Positions 1 through 8,223 of a DNA stretch of 64,000 bases are shown here, piece by piece. Each line of letters opens with the position of its first letter. Within the stretch, counting starts at the first letter, position 1. The stretch comes from Benzoatithermus sp963720725. Its GTDB lineage: Bacteria; Pseudomonadota; Alphaproteobacteria; Geminicoccales; Geminicoccaceae. Location: contig CAVRGN010000001.1 of assembly GCA_963720725.1 (NCBI GenBank), positions 1 through 64,000 of the forward strand. Reading direction: 5' to 3'. Below the pieces are notes generated by a model. That model was not told the DNA's origin. It saw nothing but the letters and a program-made list of their open reading frames with translations, and searched no databases. The position numbers were made by a program, and so were the translations under genes.

Positions 1-786
1 GGCACCGCCACCCGCTCCCACGTCTCCGGCGGGTTGGGGCGGGCCAGCCGCTTGCCGCTGCGCGGGTCCTTGACGTAGCTGCACCGGTTCCAGACCAGCT
101 GGCCGATGTAGAGCTCGTTGTTGAGCAGCCCGGTGCCGCGGTCGCGCTGCCCGGCAAGCGTGCTGTCGCGCCATTCCCGGCCGTCCGGTCCCGGCACGTC
201 CTCGCCGTTGAGCCGCCGCGCGATCGCATTGGGGCTGGTGCCGGCGGCGTAGAGCTTGAAGATCCGCTGCACCACCTCGGCTTCGACCTCTTCGATCCGC
301 CGCGCACCGGTGTCGCCTGCGATCGTGCGGTAGCCATAGGCCCGGCCGCCGGCGGCCCTGCCCTGCAGCACCCGCCCCAGCAGCCCGCGCCGGGTCTTCT
401 CCTTCAGGTCGGAGAGATAGAGCTGCGCCATGGTGCCGAGCAGGCCGACATGCATGGTGGTGACCACGCATGTTCACGGCGTGCACGGCGATGCGACGGA
501 ACTCCAGCCGGTCGTGCAGGGCGGCGACGTCGGCGAGCTTGCGCCCCAGACGGTCGACCGCCTCGCAGACGACAACGTCGAAACACCCTCCGCTCGGCGT
601 CGGCCAGCAGCGCCTGGAAGCCAGGCCGGGCGGCACTGCCGCCGGAGAGCGCCCGGTCCTCGTACGTCCCACCACGGTCCAGCCGTGCCCGTCGATGTAG
701 CGCCGGCAGACCTCGACCTGGTCCTCGATCGAGGCCGCACTCTGCTGGTCCGAGCTGTAGCGGGCATAGGCGACCGCGCGCATCAT
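1..786 (-). pseudogene. Serine site-specific recombinase, frameshifted and cut by window edge
   Basis: Read on the minus strand from ATG at 786, the protein begins MMRAVAYARYSSDQQSAAS, the conserved start of resolvase/invertase recombinases with the catalytic Ser in the YSSDQQ stretch. The similarity then jumps frame near 670 (RALSGGSAARPGF is in another frame), again near 585 and again near 480. The last frame reads MHVGLLGTMAQLYLSDLKEKT and runs through the recombinase linker region off the left edge (LLNNELYIGQLVW, near the zinc-ribbon region of large serine recombinases). At least three frame breaks make this a non-functional copy as read. It lies immediately downstream of the tyrosine recombinase pair, so it probably belongs to the same integrative element. 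The family call is firm; whether every break is biological is not. Confidence 0.85.
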
Positions 787-1518
787 CCTATCCCCCGTCT
801 CCGCCGCCGTGGCTCGGGCCGGTCGCCGGCCCGGCGCATCACGACCTGGTGCCGGCGGTTGGCGTCGATGCTGCCGGTCAGATTGTAGTACTTTTCCCCG
901 GTGGCAAGGCTGCGATGGGCGAGCACGCTCTTGATGATCATCACGTGCTTCGGGTCCTCCACGGCAATGCTGGTCGCCTCGCAGTGCCGGAACAGATGTG
1001 GGTTGACCGCCACTCCTAGCTTCGCTTGGCTCAAGCGATTGATCTGGTTGCGGACCGCGTGGGGGCGCATCCAAGTCCCGTCCTGGGTGATTCAGAGGCG
1101 ATCGCTGACGCCGCGCCCCAGGAGGACCGGCCGGTACCGGTCGAGGTAGCGCCGCAGCGGCTCCGTCAGCTCGTCGGGCAGCGGTGGGTCGTTCGACTGC
1201 CCATTCTTGGTCTCGTCCTCGCCGATATCGAGCCACCAGTTGTCGCCGCGCTCAACGATGCTGACGCCGAGGCGCAAGCCGGCCATGTTGGCTCGGCGCA
1301 CCGGATTGGCCGCCAGCATCGCGACCAGCAATCCGTCGCGGAAACGCCCCGCGGCGCGACGTTTACCCCGGATACTTGGTGCCTCCGCCATTAGCTCGAA
1401 GCCAAGCCGGTACAGCCGGTCGATCGGCACCAGCCGCGACTGCTTCTCCTTGCGGTTCGTCATGGCGGCGCGAAGGTTGAACCGCGCCGGGTTTGCCGGA
1501 GGCTGGTTGGTTTGAGTT

Positions 1519-2460
1519 CTACGCGGCCATGCTGGTGCCTGCCAGCTGGTTGTAGAACGCGGCTTCGGCCTCAGCCGGTGGGACGAATCCGATGGGCTCG
1601 AGCAGGCGCCGGTGGTTGAACCAGTCGATCCACGTCAGGGTGGCGAGTTCGACCGCTTCGAGCGAGCGCCAGGGCCCGAGCCTTCGGATGACCTCGGTCT
1701 TGAAGAGACCGATGACGGTCTCGGCCAGGGCGTTGTCGTAGCTGTCGCCGACGCTGCCGACCGACGGTGCTATGCCGGCCTCGGCGAGGCGCTCGGTGTA
1801 GGTGATCGAGACGTACTGGACGCCGCGGTCGCTGTGGTGGATCAACCCGCCTTCCACCGGCCGGCGGGTGTGCAGCGCCTGCTCGAGGGCGTCGAGGACG
1901 AAGCCGGCCGTGGCCATTCGCGATACCCGCCAGCCGACGATCCGCCGCGCGAAGGCGTCGACGACGAAGGCAACGTGGACGAAGCCCGAGCAGGTCGCGA
2001 CGTAGGTGAAGTCGGCGACCCAAAGGACGTTCGGCCTAGGCGCCTTGAAGTCCCGGTTCACCCGGTCGAGTGGACTCGGGGCCGCCTTGTCGCTCACCGT
2101 CGTGCGGACCGCCTTGCCACGAACGACACCGCGAAGCCCCATCGCCCGCATCAGCCGGCCGACGGTGCAGCGGGCGACCGCGATCCCCTCGCGCCGCAGC
2201 TGCCGCCAGACCTTGCGCACACCGTAGACTTGGAAGTTCTCCTGCCAGACTCGCTGGATGTGCGGCTGCAGCTCGGCGTCCCGCTTGGCTCGCGCCGGCA
2301 GCTTCGCGGAATTGCGCCGGCGCGCAACGTGCTCGAAGTACGTCGACGGGGCGATCGGCAGCAGCCGGCAGATCGGCTCGACCCCGTGGACGCCGTGGTG
2401 ATCGTCGACGAACGCGATCCCTGCCGGTGCCCGGGGCACCGGCTCCTGGCGAACCGACAC
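1519..2460 (-). CDS. IS3 transposase OrfB (DDE catalytic subunit)
   Basis: 313 aa, typical for IS3 OrfB. It has the HTH_21-like segment (VYGVRKVWRQL, about residues 100-110) followed by the rve integrase core. The DDE residues are visible as the Asp of WVADFTYV, the Asp of HHSDRGVQY and the Glu of NALAETVIGLFK. It lies just downstream of orfA in a different frame, as expected for IS3 elements that make OrfAB by programmed -1 frameshifting; I could not identify the slippery heptamer. A GTG start at 2460 is assumed because this frame has no nearby ATG. The catalytic core appears intact, so the element may still be mobile. Confidence 0.9.
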   Translation of the reverse strand: MSVRQEPVPRAPAGIAFVDDHHGVHGVEPICRLLPIAPSTYFEHVARRRNSAKLPARAKRDAELQPHIQRVWQENFQVYGVRKVWRQLRREGIAVARCTVGRLMRAMGLRGVVRGKAVRTTVSDKAAPSPLDRVNRDFKAPRPNVLWVADFTYVATCSGFVHVAFVVDAFARRIVGWRVSRMATAGFVLDALEQALHTRRPVEGGLIHHSDRGVQYVSITYTERLAEAGIAPSVGSVGDSYDNALAETVIGLFKTEVIRRLGPWRSLEAVELATLTWIDWFNHRRLLEPIGFVPPAEAEAAFYNQLAGTSMAA

Positions 2461-2467
2461 CCTGCCG

Positions 2468-2791
2468 TCATGGCTTCGACCGGCGGTCGAGCTCCGCCAT
2501 CGCGAAATACGCCGAGGCCTTCCTCAGAATCTCGTTCGCTTGCCGCAGCTCGCGAACCTCCCGCTCCAAGGCCTTGATGCGCTCACGCTCCTCGGTCGTG
2601 GGCCCGGCGCGCTGCCCCTGGTCACGCTCGGCCTGGCGAACCCAGCCCCGCAGCGTTTCCGCCGTGCACCCGATCTTCGCCGCGATCGAGCTGATCGCCG
2701 CCCACTCCGAGGCATGCTCGCCTCGATGCTCGAACACCATCCGCACGGCCCGCGCCCGCACTTCCGGTGAGTACCTGGTCTGCCTCGTCAT
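2468..2791 (-). CDS. IS3 transposase OrfA (HTH DNA-binding subunit)
   Basis: 107 aa. Residues 1-55 form the transposase_8 helix-turn-helix (YSPEVRARAVRMVFEH, then AAKIGCTAETLRGWVRQ). Residues 65-95 form a leucine-zipper-like helix (RIKALEREVRELRQANEIL) that mediates multimerisation in this family. The C-terminus (FAMAELDRRSKP) is the usual IS3 OrfA ending before the OrfB frame. It binds the IS ends and regulates transposition together with OrfAB. Confidence 0.9.
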   Translation of the reverse strand: MTRQTRYSPEVRARAVRMVFEHRGEHASEWAAISSIAAKIGCTAETLRGWVRQAERDQGQRAGPTTEERERIKALEREVRELRQANEILRKASAYFAMAELDRRSKP

Positions 2792-3223
2792 CGCTCCATC
2801 CTCTCAAGGGCTGGAGCCTCCGGCAAACCCGGCGCGGTTCATGTTGAGCAAAGCGACGCAGCCAGGATCAATTCCTGCCCGGCGCCACGATCGGTGCCGC
2901 GGCGGCGAGGTTGTCGAGCGCGATCACTATTGTCCCGTCGCGCCGGCCGTCGCGCAGCGCGGTGTGATACGCCCGCACTGTCGCAGGCATTATCTGGCTG
3001 CCCGGATCGGCCGCGCCGGCCAGCAGCCCCTCATGATCCAGGAAGCGCAGCCACTCGCCGTAGCCGCGCGCCATCATCTGCCATGTTGTCTCGTTCCTGC
3101 GACCGATGCCTTGGATCTCGGCAAACAGGTTGTCGCGGGCCTCGAATGTCCGCTCCCAGAACTCGCGATCCGCCGCCGGCCACGCCGCCAAGGGTAGCGG
3201 CGTGCGCCAGCCCACGGCCCGGC

Positions 3224-4969
3224 TCATCGCGCCCGCCCTCGGGCGACCGCCGGCTGCCGCGGCCGGTGAAGCAGCACCGTCTTATGATACTGGCGCACCG
3301 CCGGCACCATCTCCGTGCCGGCGTAGTAGCGCACCGTGGTCTTGAGCCGGGCGTGGCCCAGCAGCCGCCGTACGGTCTCGTACTCGCCCGGATTCTCCTC
3401 GAGGTAGAGGCCGGCGGCGAGATGTCTGAATAGGTGTGGATGCCACGTCGCGCCGAGCTCATCGCGCATCAGCGTGGTGATCTGGTTCCGCAGGACGACC
3501 AAGTGCTTGTGGCCGCACTCCACCTTGCCCGGGAATAGGAACGAATTGCCCGGCTCAGCGAGCCGGGCACGGAAGCGGCTGAGGTAGGTCTGCACCAGCT
3601 CGCAGCTGTCGCGGTCCAAGAAATAATCCAGCGCCTTGCCGTTCTTCATCTCCTCGGGCGGTAGCGCGATCGTAGCCTGGCCATCCTTGATCGCCAGCGG
3701 CGAGATGTGCCGGTCGAGCCGGAGCCGAATCAAATTGCCGATCCGCATCGGCGCCATCAGGAATATCTCGATCGCCACCGCCAGCTGCGCCATGCGCGCC
3801 GGCTTGGGGCCGTCGTCGTCCTCGGCCGCCGCGAGCGCCCGCTGCATCAGCCGCTGTGGCAACTGCACCAGCTCGCGCAGGCGGCGCTTGTCCTTGAAGA
3901 TCGCCAGCGGCTCCCTGTTCTTGGCCGTGAGGCCGTCCTCCTTCGGCTGCAGGCGGCGACATATTCTGCCGATCGCCGCGACCCGCTCGGCGTCGAGCCG
4001 CAGGTAGTCGCGGGCGATGGTCTTCAAGATGCAGACCGTATTGAAGACGCGGCGGCGGTTGCCGGTCGGCGAGCGCTTGAGCAGTTCACTAAGGCCCAAC
4101 TTGAGCATGGCCGGCTCGACCAACGCCGCGAGCGAGTTCAAGCGATCCAGCCCAACGCCCGACGCCCGCAGCGTCGAGATGTAAGCCCGCAGTGCGTAGT
4201 CCCATCCCTTCACCGTGACGGCGCGGCGAACCGTTAGTGGCCGCCAGTCCTCAACATCGATGGCGAATGGATCGTCCAGATCGGCAAGGGGATCGTCGTC
4301 CTGAGCCCAGGCGAGCATCGCTGCGATCTCGCCGGCGAGCGGCTCCGGCAGGTCCTCGTTCTTCGTGGTCCAGCAATTCGGCCACCTCCGGACCGGAATG
4401 GCGACCACCGGCCACCCCGGCACCGTTGCCAGCGCCTTGGTCCAGCCGTTGACCAACCGCCACCAGGTCGCCTTGGCAGCGCCACGGACATCGCCGGCGA
4501 CCAGGCCGGCGCGGAATGCCTCGATATCGGCCAGCGTGACCGTAGCCGGTTCGGTATCCTGGCGCGTGAACCAGCGCGCCGCCCTTATCAACGTCGACTT
4601 CTCGGGATTGTCCACGAGGCCATCGAGCAGCGCCTTCCAGGCCGCGCTCGGTGGCGAAAGATCGCGGCCGCGCACGAACTCGACCCCGTGGTAGGCAAGG
4701 CCGTATCGGACCGCCCCGCGGACGTTGAACAAATGACCCTTGCTGATCCGGTGCCGCTTCGGCGCCACCGTGGCCAGCCTCTCCAACAGCGCGGTGTCGA
4801 ACGGCAACAGGTCCGGCGGCGTGCCGAATTGGCGCGCAGCGGTACGCAACAGGGTGACCAAGGACCGCCGCCGCTCCGCGTCTATGCAGCAGTCGCTGCC
4901 AATCCGGCGAATGAGCTCGTCTACGGTCAGTGCGGGCACGAACGGGGCGTCGATAACTATCTTCCCCAT
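3224..4969 (-). CDS. Tyrosine recombinase/integrase (581 aa)
   Basis: An intact site-specific recombinase. The C-terminal catalytic domain (about residues 380-560) has the full set: Arg in APMRIGNLIRLRL, Lys in EEMKNGK, HLFRHLAAG for H-x-x-R, LLGHARLKTT for the second His and VRYYAG for the Tyr nucleophile. About 370 N-terminal residues are longer than in XerC/D and probably form an extended arm- and core-binding region. The stop overlaps the start of the second recombinase by ATGA, so the two were translationally coupled. An excisionase-like gene lies upstream and a serine recombinase downstream. Two inverted repeats just upstream (4985-4998, 5041-5089) could be its operator or crossover site. 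The paired arrangement recalls elements with several adjacent tyrosine recombinases; the exact class is undetermined. Confidence 0.9.
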   Translation of the reverse strand: MGKIVIDAPFVPALTVDELIRRIGSDCCIDAERRRSLVTLLRTAARQFGTPPDLLPFDTALLERLATVAPKRHRISKGHLFNVRGAVRYGLAYHGVEFVRGRDLSPPSAAWKALLDGLVDNPEKSTLIRAARWFTRQDTEPATVTLADIEAFRAGLVAGDVRGAAKATWWRLVNGWTKALATVPGWPVVAIPVRRWPNCWTTKNEDLPEPLAGEIAAMLAWAQDDDPLADLDDPFAIDVEDWRPLTVRRAVTVKGWDYALRAYISTLRASGVGLDRLNSLAALVEPAMLKLGLSELLKRSPTGNRRRVFNTVCILKTIARDYLRLDAERVAAIGRICRRLQPKEDGLTAKNREPLAIFKDKRRLRELVQLPQRLMQRALAAAEDDDGPKPARMAQLAVAIEIFLMAPMRIGNLIRLRLDRHISPLAIKDGQATIALPPEEMKNGKALDYFLDRDSCELVQTYLSRFRARLAEPGNSFLFPGKVECGHKHLVVLRNQITTLMRDELGATWHPHLFRHLAAGLYLEENPGEYETVRRLLGHARLKTTVRYYAGTEMVPAVRQYHKTVLLHRPRQPAVARGRAR

Positions 4970-4984
4970 GTGATTCTCCAGTAC

Positions 4985-4998
4985 ACAGGCCTACCTGT
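4985..4998. repeat. Short inverted repeat upstream of integrase
   Basis: ACAGG-CCTA-CCTGT, a perfect 5-bp palindromic pair ending 16 bp before the integrase start codon. Its position over the probable ribosome-binding/leader region suggests an operator or recombinase-binding site, but this is inference only. Confidence 0.45.
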
Positions 4999-5040
4999 AA
5001 GGTACAGATCGGAACAAGGCAAGCGTACTGTGGACAAATA

Positions 5041-5089
5041 TTAGAACAGTTGCTTTTGTTTGCTGATGTAACAAAAGGGACTGTTCTAA
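5041..5089. repeat. 20-bp inverted repeat between excisionase and integrase genes
   Basis: The left arm TTAGAACAGTTGCTTTTGTT (5041-5060) and the right arm (5070-5089) are reverse complements at 18 of 20 positions around a 9-bp spacer. It is AT-rich in a GC-rich surround and lies between the excisionase-like gene and the integrase. The geometry (long arms, short central spacer) matches a tyrosine-recombinase core site or a strong operator. It could also act as a terminator-like hairpin, but no T-tract follows in either direction. Confidence 0.6.
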
Positions 5090-5136
5090 CAATGCATCCG
5101 CAACTACTTGCCGCAACGGGACTTAGGCGGACGGAA

Positions 5137-5328
5137 CTACCGCCGCCGCTGCCGCAGAAATTCCTCCCAGTCCTCGTCCGCGATCCGCCATCGCCGGCCG
5201 ATTTTGTGGCCTCGCAGCCGGCCCCGTTCCATCTCGCGTAGCAGCGTCTTCTCGACCACGCCGACCTCCACGGCCCGGTCATGGAGCGAGCGCATCCGTT
5301 GGACGGGCTTGGCCTTGGTCTTGGTCAT
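5137..5328 (-). CDS. Excisionase/MerR-like helix-turn-helix protein
   Basis: 63 aa. The segment VEKTLLREMERGRLRGHKIGRRWRIADEDWEEFL matches the compact winged HTH of Xis/AlpA-like and helix_turn_helix_17 proteins, in which a turn of the form G-x-x-W-R-I is diagnostic. Such proteins bind att-site DNA and set the direction of integrase action, or repress the integrase. Its start overlaps the stop of the upstream 74-aa gene by ATGA, and the integrase follows after about 170 bp. Function is inferred from size, fold signature and position. Confidence 0.7.
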   Translation of the reverse strand: MTKTKAKPVQRMRSLHDRAVEVGVVEKTLLREMERGRLRGHKIGRRWRIADEDWEEFLRQRRR

Positions 5329-5549
5329 CGATCGTGCTCCGTCTGCGCCGGGGACGGCGCGGCCGAGCCGTTAACTTCGGTCACGAGGCAATCTCGGGCG
5401 GCCAGACGTCTAAGCAGGCCCGCCAGCTCGTGTAGGACCATGCGGGCAGACTTGCCGAACAACGAGGCCGCGGCCCGGTACGTGTGCCTCGAGGTATCGT
5501 CGGGCTCGGGGACCGATCTGGCCTCGTCCGTGAGCGTTCCCGTGGACAT
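5325..5549 (-). CDS. Small hypothetical protein coupled to excisionase-like gene
   Basis: 74 aa with no recognised domain. The central part (AAASLFGKSARMVLHELAGLLRRLAARDCLV) is predicted helical. I accept it as a gene because its TGA is embedded in an ATGA overlap with the start of the following excisionase-like gene, on the same strand as the recombinases. It could be an element-specific regulator; nothing in the sequence shows this directly. Confidence 0.5.
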   Translation of the reverse strand: MSTGTLTDEARSVPEPDDTSRHTYRAAASLFGKSARMVLHELAGLLRRLAARDCLVTEVNGSAAPSPAQTEHDR

Positions 5550-5876
5550 CTACGCCACCCACCCGAGGTCGAGGCAGAGCTGCCGGTCGTCGGCGACAAG
5601 GCGGCAACGCCCTGCGCGAGACGATGCGGCGCTAACGCGACTGGGCTCGCCTCGCTCGGACATCGCATCAGTGCGAGATCGGGGCCGACGGTATTGGCCC
5701 TCGGGGCTGTCCGAGGAGTTGATCTTCGCCGAGGCCGGCACCGGGTCCAGTGGGGCCTCTCGGAAGAGCTTGGAAGTCGTCGAAGTCCATCTCTGCCTTT
5801 CCTTGCCCGTCGTGGGCGGGGAAAGGCCGTAAAGAAAGGCGGATTGGTCAGCCCGGCGTCATGACCAGCTTTCTAC
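5550..5876. other. Intergenic stretch, nothing recognised
   Basis: About 330 bp between two minus-strand small genes. The open frames here are GC-rich shadows without protein-like character. I see no RNA gene, hairpin or IS end. It presumably contains the promoter for the 74-aa gene and the recombinase genes. Confidence 0.4.
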
Positions 5877-6299
5877 TCAGCGAGGTGTTTTTTTCAGTAC
5901 CTTCCGGGCGGTTTGGTACGGGACGCCATACCGCTTCTCGACGTGATGAGTGATACAGCTGACGGACAATTCCAGCTTACGTTGCTTGAGCGCCAGCGCG
6001 ATCGGCAACCATACCGCATGACGCTCCGCTGCCCGCTTTTTGTTCGCCTCGATCCCATCTTTGCCGGCAGCCGGAACCTGCGCTCCCCGCCACCGGTGTC
6101 CGGCGACCACCGGATTGTTGTAGACCGTGGATGCCGCGGCAATGATCGCTCGATCGCCGTCTGTTTCCGTGAGCAGGCTCTCGATCTTGCCGAACGTCGA
6201 CCCCCGGCCGTCGGCATCGCGCAGCTGCCCCAGGACGCGCACGCGCTTCTGGTCGAACGTCTCGTCGCCGATCAGGAGGGACATCCCGCCAGCGTTCAT
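5877..6299 (-). CDS. Conserved-looking hypothetical protein
   Basis: About 140 aa from the ATG at 6299; a TTG at 6326 is also possible. I do not recognise the family. The composition is protein-like and free of low complexity. The last 50 residues (ALALKQRKLELSVSCITHHVEKRYGVPYQTARKVLKK) look like a helix-turn-helix ending, so it may bind DNA. It is divergent from the HTH gene starting at 6392, with a shared intergenic region of about 90 bp, as in regulator or maintenance pairs of integrative elements. Confidence 0.5.
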   Translation of the reverse strand: MNAGGMSLLIGDETFDQKRVRVLGQLRDADGRGSTFGKIESLLTETDGDRAIIAAASTVYNNPVVAGHRWRGAQVPAAGKDGIEANKKRAAERHAVWLPIALALKQRKLELSVSCITHHVEKRYGVPYQTARKVLKKTPR

Positions 6300-6391
6300 C
6301 CCGATTCCAATCCTTGGTTGAGCCAATTGGGTTCAGCTACACCGAATCGAATAACAACGCCAGCGCCACCGCCTGTGGGCAGGCCACGTCC

Positions 6392-6865
6392 ATGAGCTTG
6401 GGGATTGGTGCGCTCAAACTCGCTGCGTGCCGCTACGTGCGTAGCCGAACCGACCTGTCGCTACTCAGCCGTCTGCTGCTGGAGGAACTGATCGATCGCT
6501 ACAACGTCACGCGCGGCTGTGCCTGGCCCTCACGCACTTTCCTTGCGGCGCGGCTCGGTCGCGGCCCAACCCAGATCGGCGAGGCCTTCGCCGAGGTTCA
6601 GCGTGCAGGACTGGTTCAGATCGGCAAGTCGCTTGGGCCGACGGCATGCGGTCATCGCCATAATCTCTACGTCATCGATCTCCAACGGCTTGCTGTCGCG
6701 GACCCTGACCACGGCGGCCACGGCGCAAAGGACCAAAAGGTCGGAGTGGCCATCAACAGCATGTTGACCATGACCACCGACACCGGTTCTCCGCGGCACG
6801 ACCACCGGAAAACCGGTGAAATACCACCGGAAAACCGGCTCCTAACGGATCAGAGAACAAATTAA
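6392..6865 (+). CDS. Winged helix-turn-helix protein of mobile element
   Basis: 157 aa from ATG 6392. The upstream in-frame TTG at 6314 adds 26 unconvincing residues, so the later start is preferred. Residues about 10-75 (LLSRLLLEELIDRY, AWPSRTFLAARLGRG, TQIGEAFAEVQRAGLVQIGK) form a winged HTH of the kind found in plasmid/phage replication initiators and in GntR/MarR-like regulators: 'select the start condition, then the recognition helix, then the wing'. The tail is polar and low in structure. It may be a replication or maintenance regulator of the element; no enzymatic motif is present. Confidence 0.55.
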   Translation: MSLGIGALKLAACRYVRSRTDLSLLSRLLLEELIDRYNVTRGCAWPSRTFLAARLGRGPTQIGEAFAEVQRAGLVQIGKSLGPTACGHRHNLYVIDLQRLAVADPDHGGHGAKDQKVGVAINSMLTMTTDTGSPRHDHRKTGEIPPENRLLTDQRTN

Positions 6866-7301
6866 CGACTGGCGCGCGCGAGCGCGCGCAGGAGACGCGG
6901 CGCTCCGCTCCGCCTCCGCCTGCCGAAATGGCAGGCTACGCGGATCCCCGCGGGGAGGAGCAGCGGCAGCCGCGTCGCGACAGCACCACCGACAACGGCT
7001 CCTCCGTCGCCGTGGGCAGCATTCTCGCCAGCCTGCCGCTCGGATTGCAGGCCGCTCTAGGCAGCCTGGGCAAGCGGCTGGCAGGTTCCCAGACAGAGGT
7101 CGATGCGATAGCTCCCCTAGTCGGTGAACGCGCAGCTCGGCCAGCCTTCGCCAGCGCAGTCGCTTCCACGGTCGGAGCCACTGCATACGGATAGAGGAGC
7201 GCCGCACAGCGCCGGCGTCGTAGCCGGCCTTCAATCATCGGTTTAAGCCGTTGAAGCCTCCGGTCAGAACATGCTGTAGATGAACGGTCATTGAGGCGCC
7301 G
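6866..7301. other. Gene-poor stretch before the drmD relic
   Basis: About 435 bp with no recognisable gene. It starts with an alternating GC tract (GCGCGCGCGAGCGCGCGC near 6871). An open frame at 6928-7194 has no family resemblance. This could be eroded remains of the defence locus to which the following helicase fragment belonged. Confidence 0.4.
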
Positions 7302-8101
7302 GTGGACTGGGGCCGGGCGGCGATTGGTGAGGGTCAAGTGTCGATTGCGGCAGGCGTTCCGGAGCCAGGCCAGGTCGTCCGATTGCGGCAGCGCCGGTGG
7401 CTCGTTGAGCGGATCGCCGCACCGCCTCATCTCCGCGACGCCACCCTGGTTACCGCCTCCTGCGTTGACGACGATGCCCAAGGCACTCAGGTGAATGTGC
7501 TCTGGGAGCACGAGCTGGACACCGAAGTCCTTGACGACGCCGGCTGGGCGCGTGTCGGCGCCGACCGCTTCGACGATCCCGAGCTGTTCGCGGCCTACGC
7601 CCGTACCCTGCGCTGGGGCTGCGTCACCGCGACGAACCCGACCTTGTTCCAGGCGCCTTTTCGCGCCGGCATCAGACTTGACGCCTACCAGCTCGAGCCC
7701 CTGCGTAAGGCCCTCCTCCTGCCGCGGGTCAACCTGCTGATCGCCGACGATGTCGGCCTCGGCAAGACGATCGAAGCCGGGCTGATCATGCGCGAGCTGC
7801 TGCTCCGCAGGCGCGTCGAGACGGTCGTGGTCGCCTGCCCGCCTTCGATGCTGATCCAATGGCAGGACGAACTCTGGACCCGGTTCGGTCTCCGCTTCAC
7901 CATCGTCGACCGGCCTTCGTGGCCCAGGTCCGGCGTGAGTGCGGCTTTGCCGCCAACCCCTGGGCGACGGACAGCCTGTTCTTGGTCTCGCACCGGCTCC
8001 TGATCGACGAGACCTACGCCGCGGGCCTGCGCATCCGCCTTGGCGAGATGCTGCCGCGATCCTTGCTGATCCTGGACGAGGCGCACCATGCCGCTCCGGC
8101 C
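7302..8101 (+). pseudogene. drmD: DISARM SNF2-like helicase DrmD, N-terminal relic
   Basis: The first 205 residues (GTG start at 7302) match the N-terminus of SNF2-family helicases of the DrmD type: an N-terminal domain with QVNVLWEHELD and FQAPFRAGIRLDAYQLEPLRK, then Walker A DDVGLGKT, then VVACPPSMLIQWQDEL. Near 7915 the frame shifts, and similarity continues in another frame with CGFAANPWATDSLFLVSH and the DEAH box (LLILDEAHHAAPA), ending at about 8101. The rest of the protein (normally about 1,000 aa) and every other DISARM gene (drmA, drmB, drmC, methyltransferase) are absent. The 120 bp that follow are unrelated; they include IENTFAWTD, reminiscent of a transposase end. This is a dead remnant of an anti-phage locus. 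Confidence 0.8.
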
Positions 8102-8223
8102 TTTACAAGAATGCGCCAGAACCAAAATTGCATGCCGATCTACAGTCCGGACCGGCATCGCGATCGAGAACACCTTTGCCTGGACCGACTAAGCGGCGGC
8201 AACTCAGGGCGCTGCCGGTCCGA

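Larger units (their letters stand above)
1478..2841 (-). mobile_element. IS3-family insertion sequence
   Basis: The element is 1,364 bp, bounded by perfect 27-bp terminal inverted repeats: TGAACCGCGCCGGGTTTGCC at the left end (1478-1504) and its reverse complement at 2815-2841. It carries orfA and orfB on the minus strand, both open. It sits inside a tyrosine recombinase gene. The bases flanking the two ends (GGT on the left, TGT on the right) do not form a clear 3-bp target duplication, so the duplication has mutated or the ends have been rearranged. Confidence 0.92.
783..3227 (-). pseudogene. Second tyrosine recombinase, split by an IS3 insertion
   Basis: Three pieces make one phage-integrase-type recombinase. 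The N-terminal SAM-like binding domain is at 2868-3227 (start ATG 3227, overlapping the stop of the upstream recombinase gene by 4 bases). The catalytic core is at 1092-1463, with the Arg in NPVRRANMAGLRLG and the beta-hairpin Lys in ETKNG. The C-terminal part is at 783-1070, with HLFRHCEAT and LAHRSLATGEKYYN carrying the H-x-x-R, His and nucleophilic Tyr. An IS3 element at 1478-2841 separates the first and second pieces. A frameshift near 1080 separates the second and third, and one near 2870 ends the first. All catalytic residues survive in the fragments, so decay looks recent. The overlap with the intact recombinase indicates that the two were co-translated before the insertion. Confidence 0.85.

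Noticed and set aside
1612..3197. Plus-strand frames of up to 375 codons across the IS3 element
   Set aside because: Antisense shadows of orfA and orfB, which carry the family signatures.
8102..8223. A transposase remnant (IENTFAWTD) after the drmD relic
   Set aside because: Only a nine-residue resemblance, with no flanking support or IS end, so it is mentioned but not annotated.
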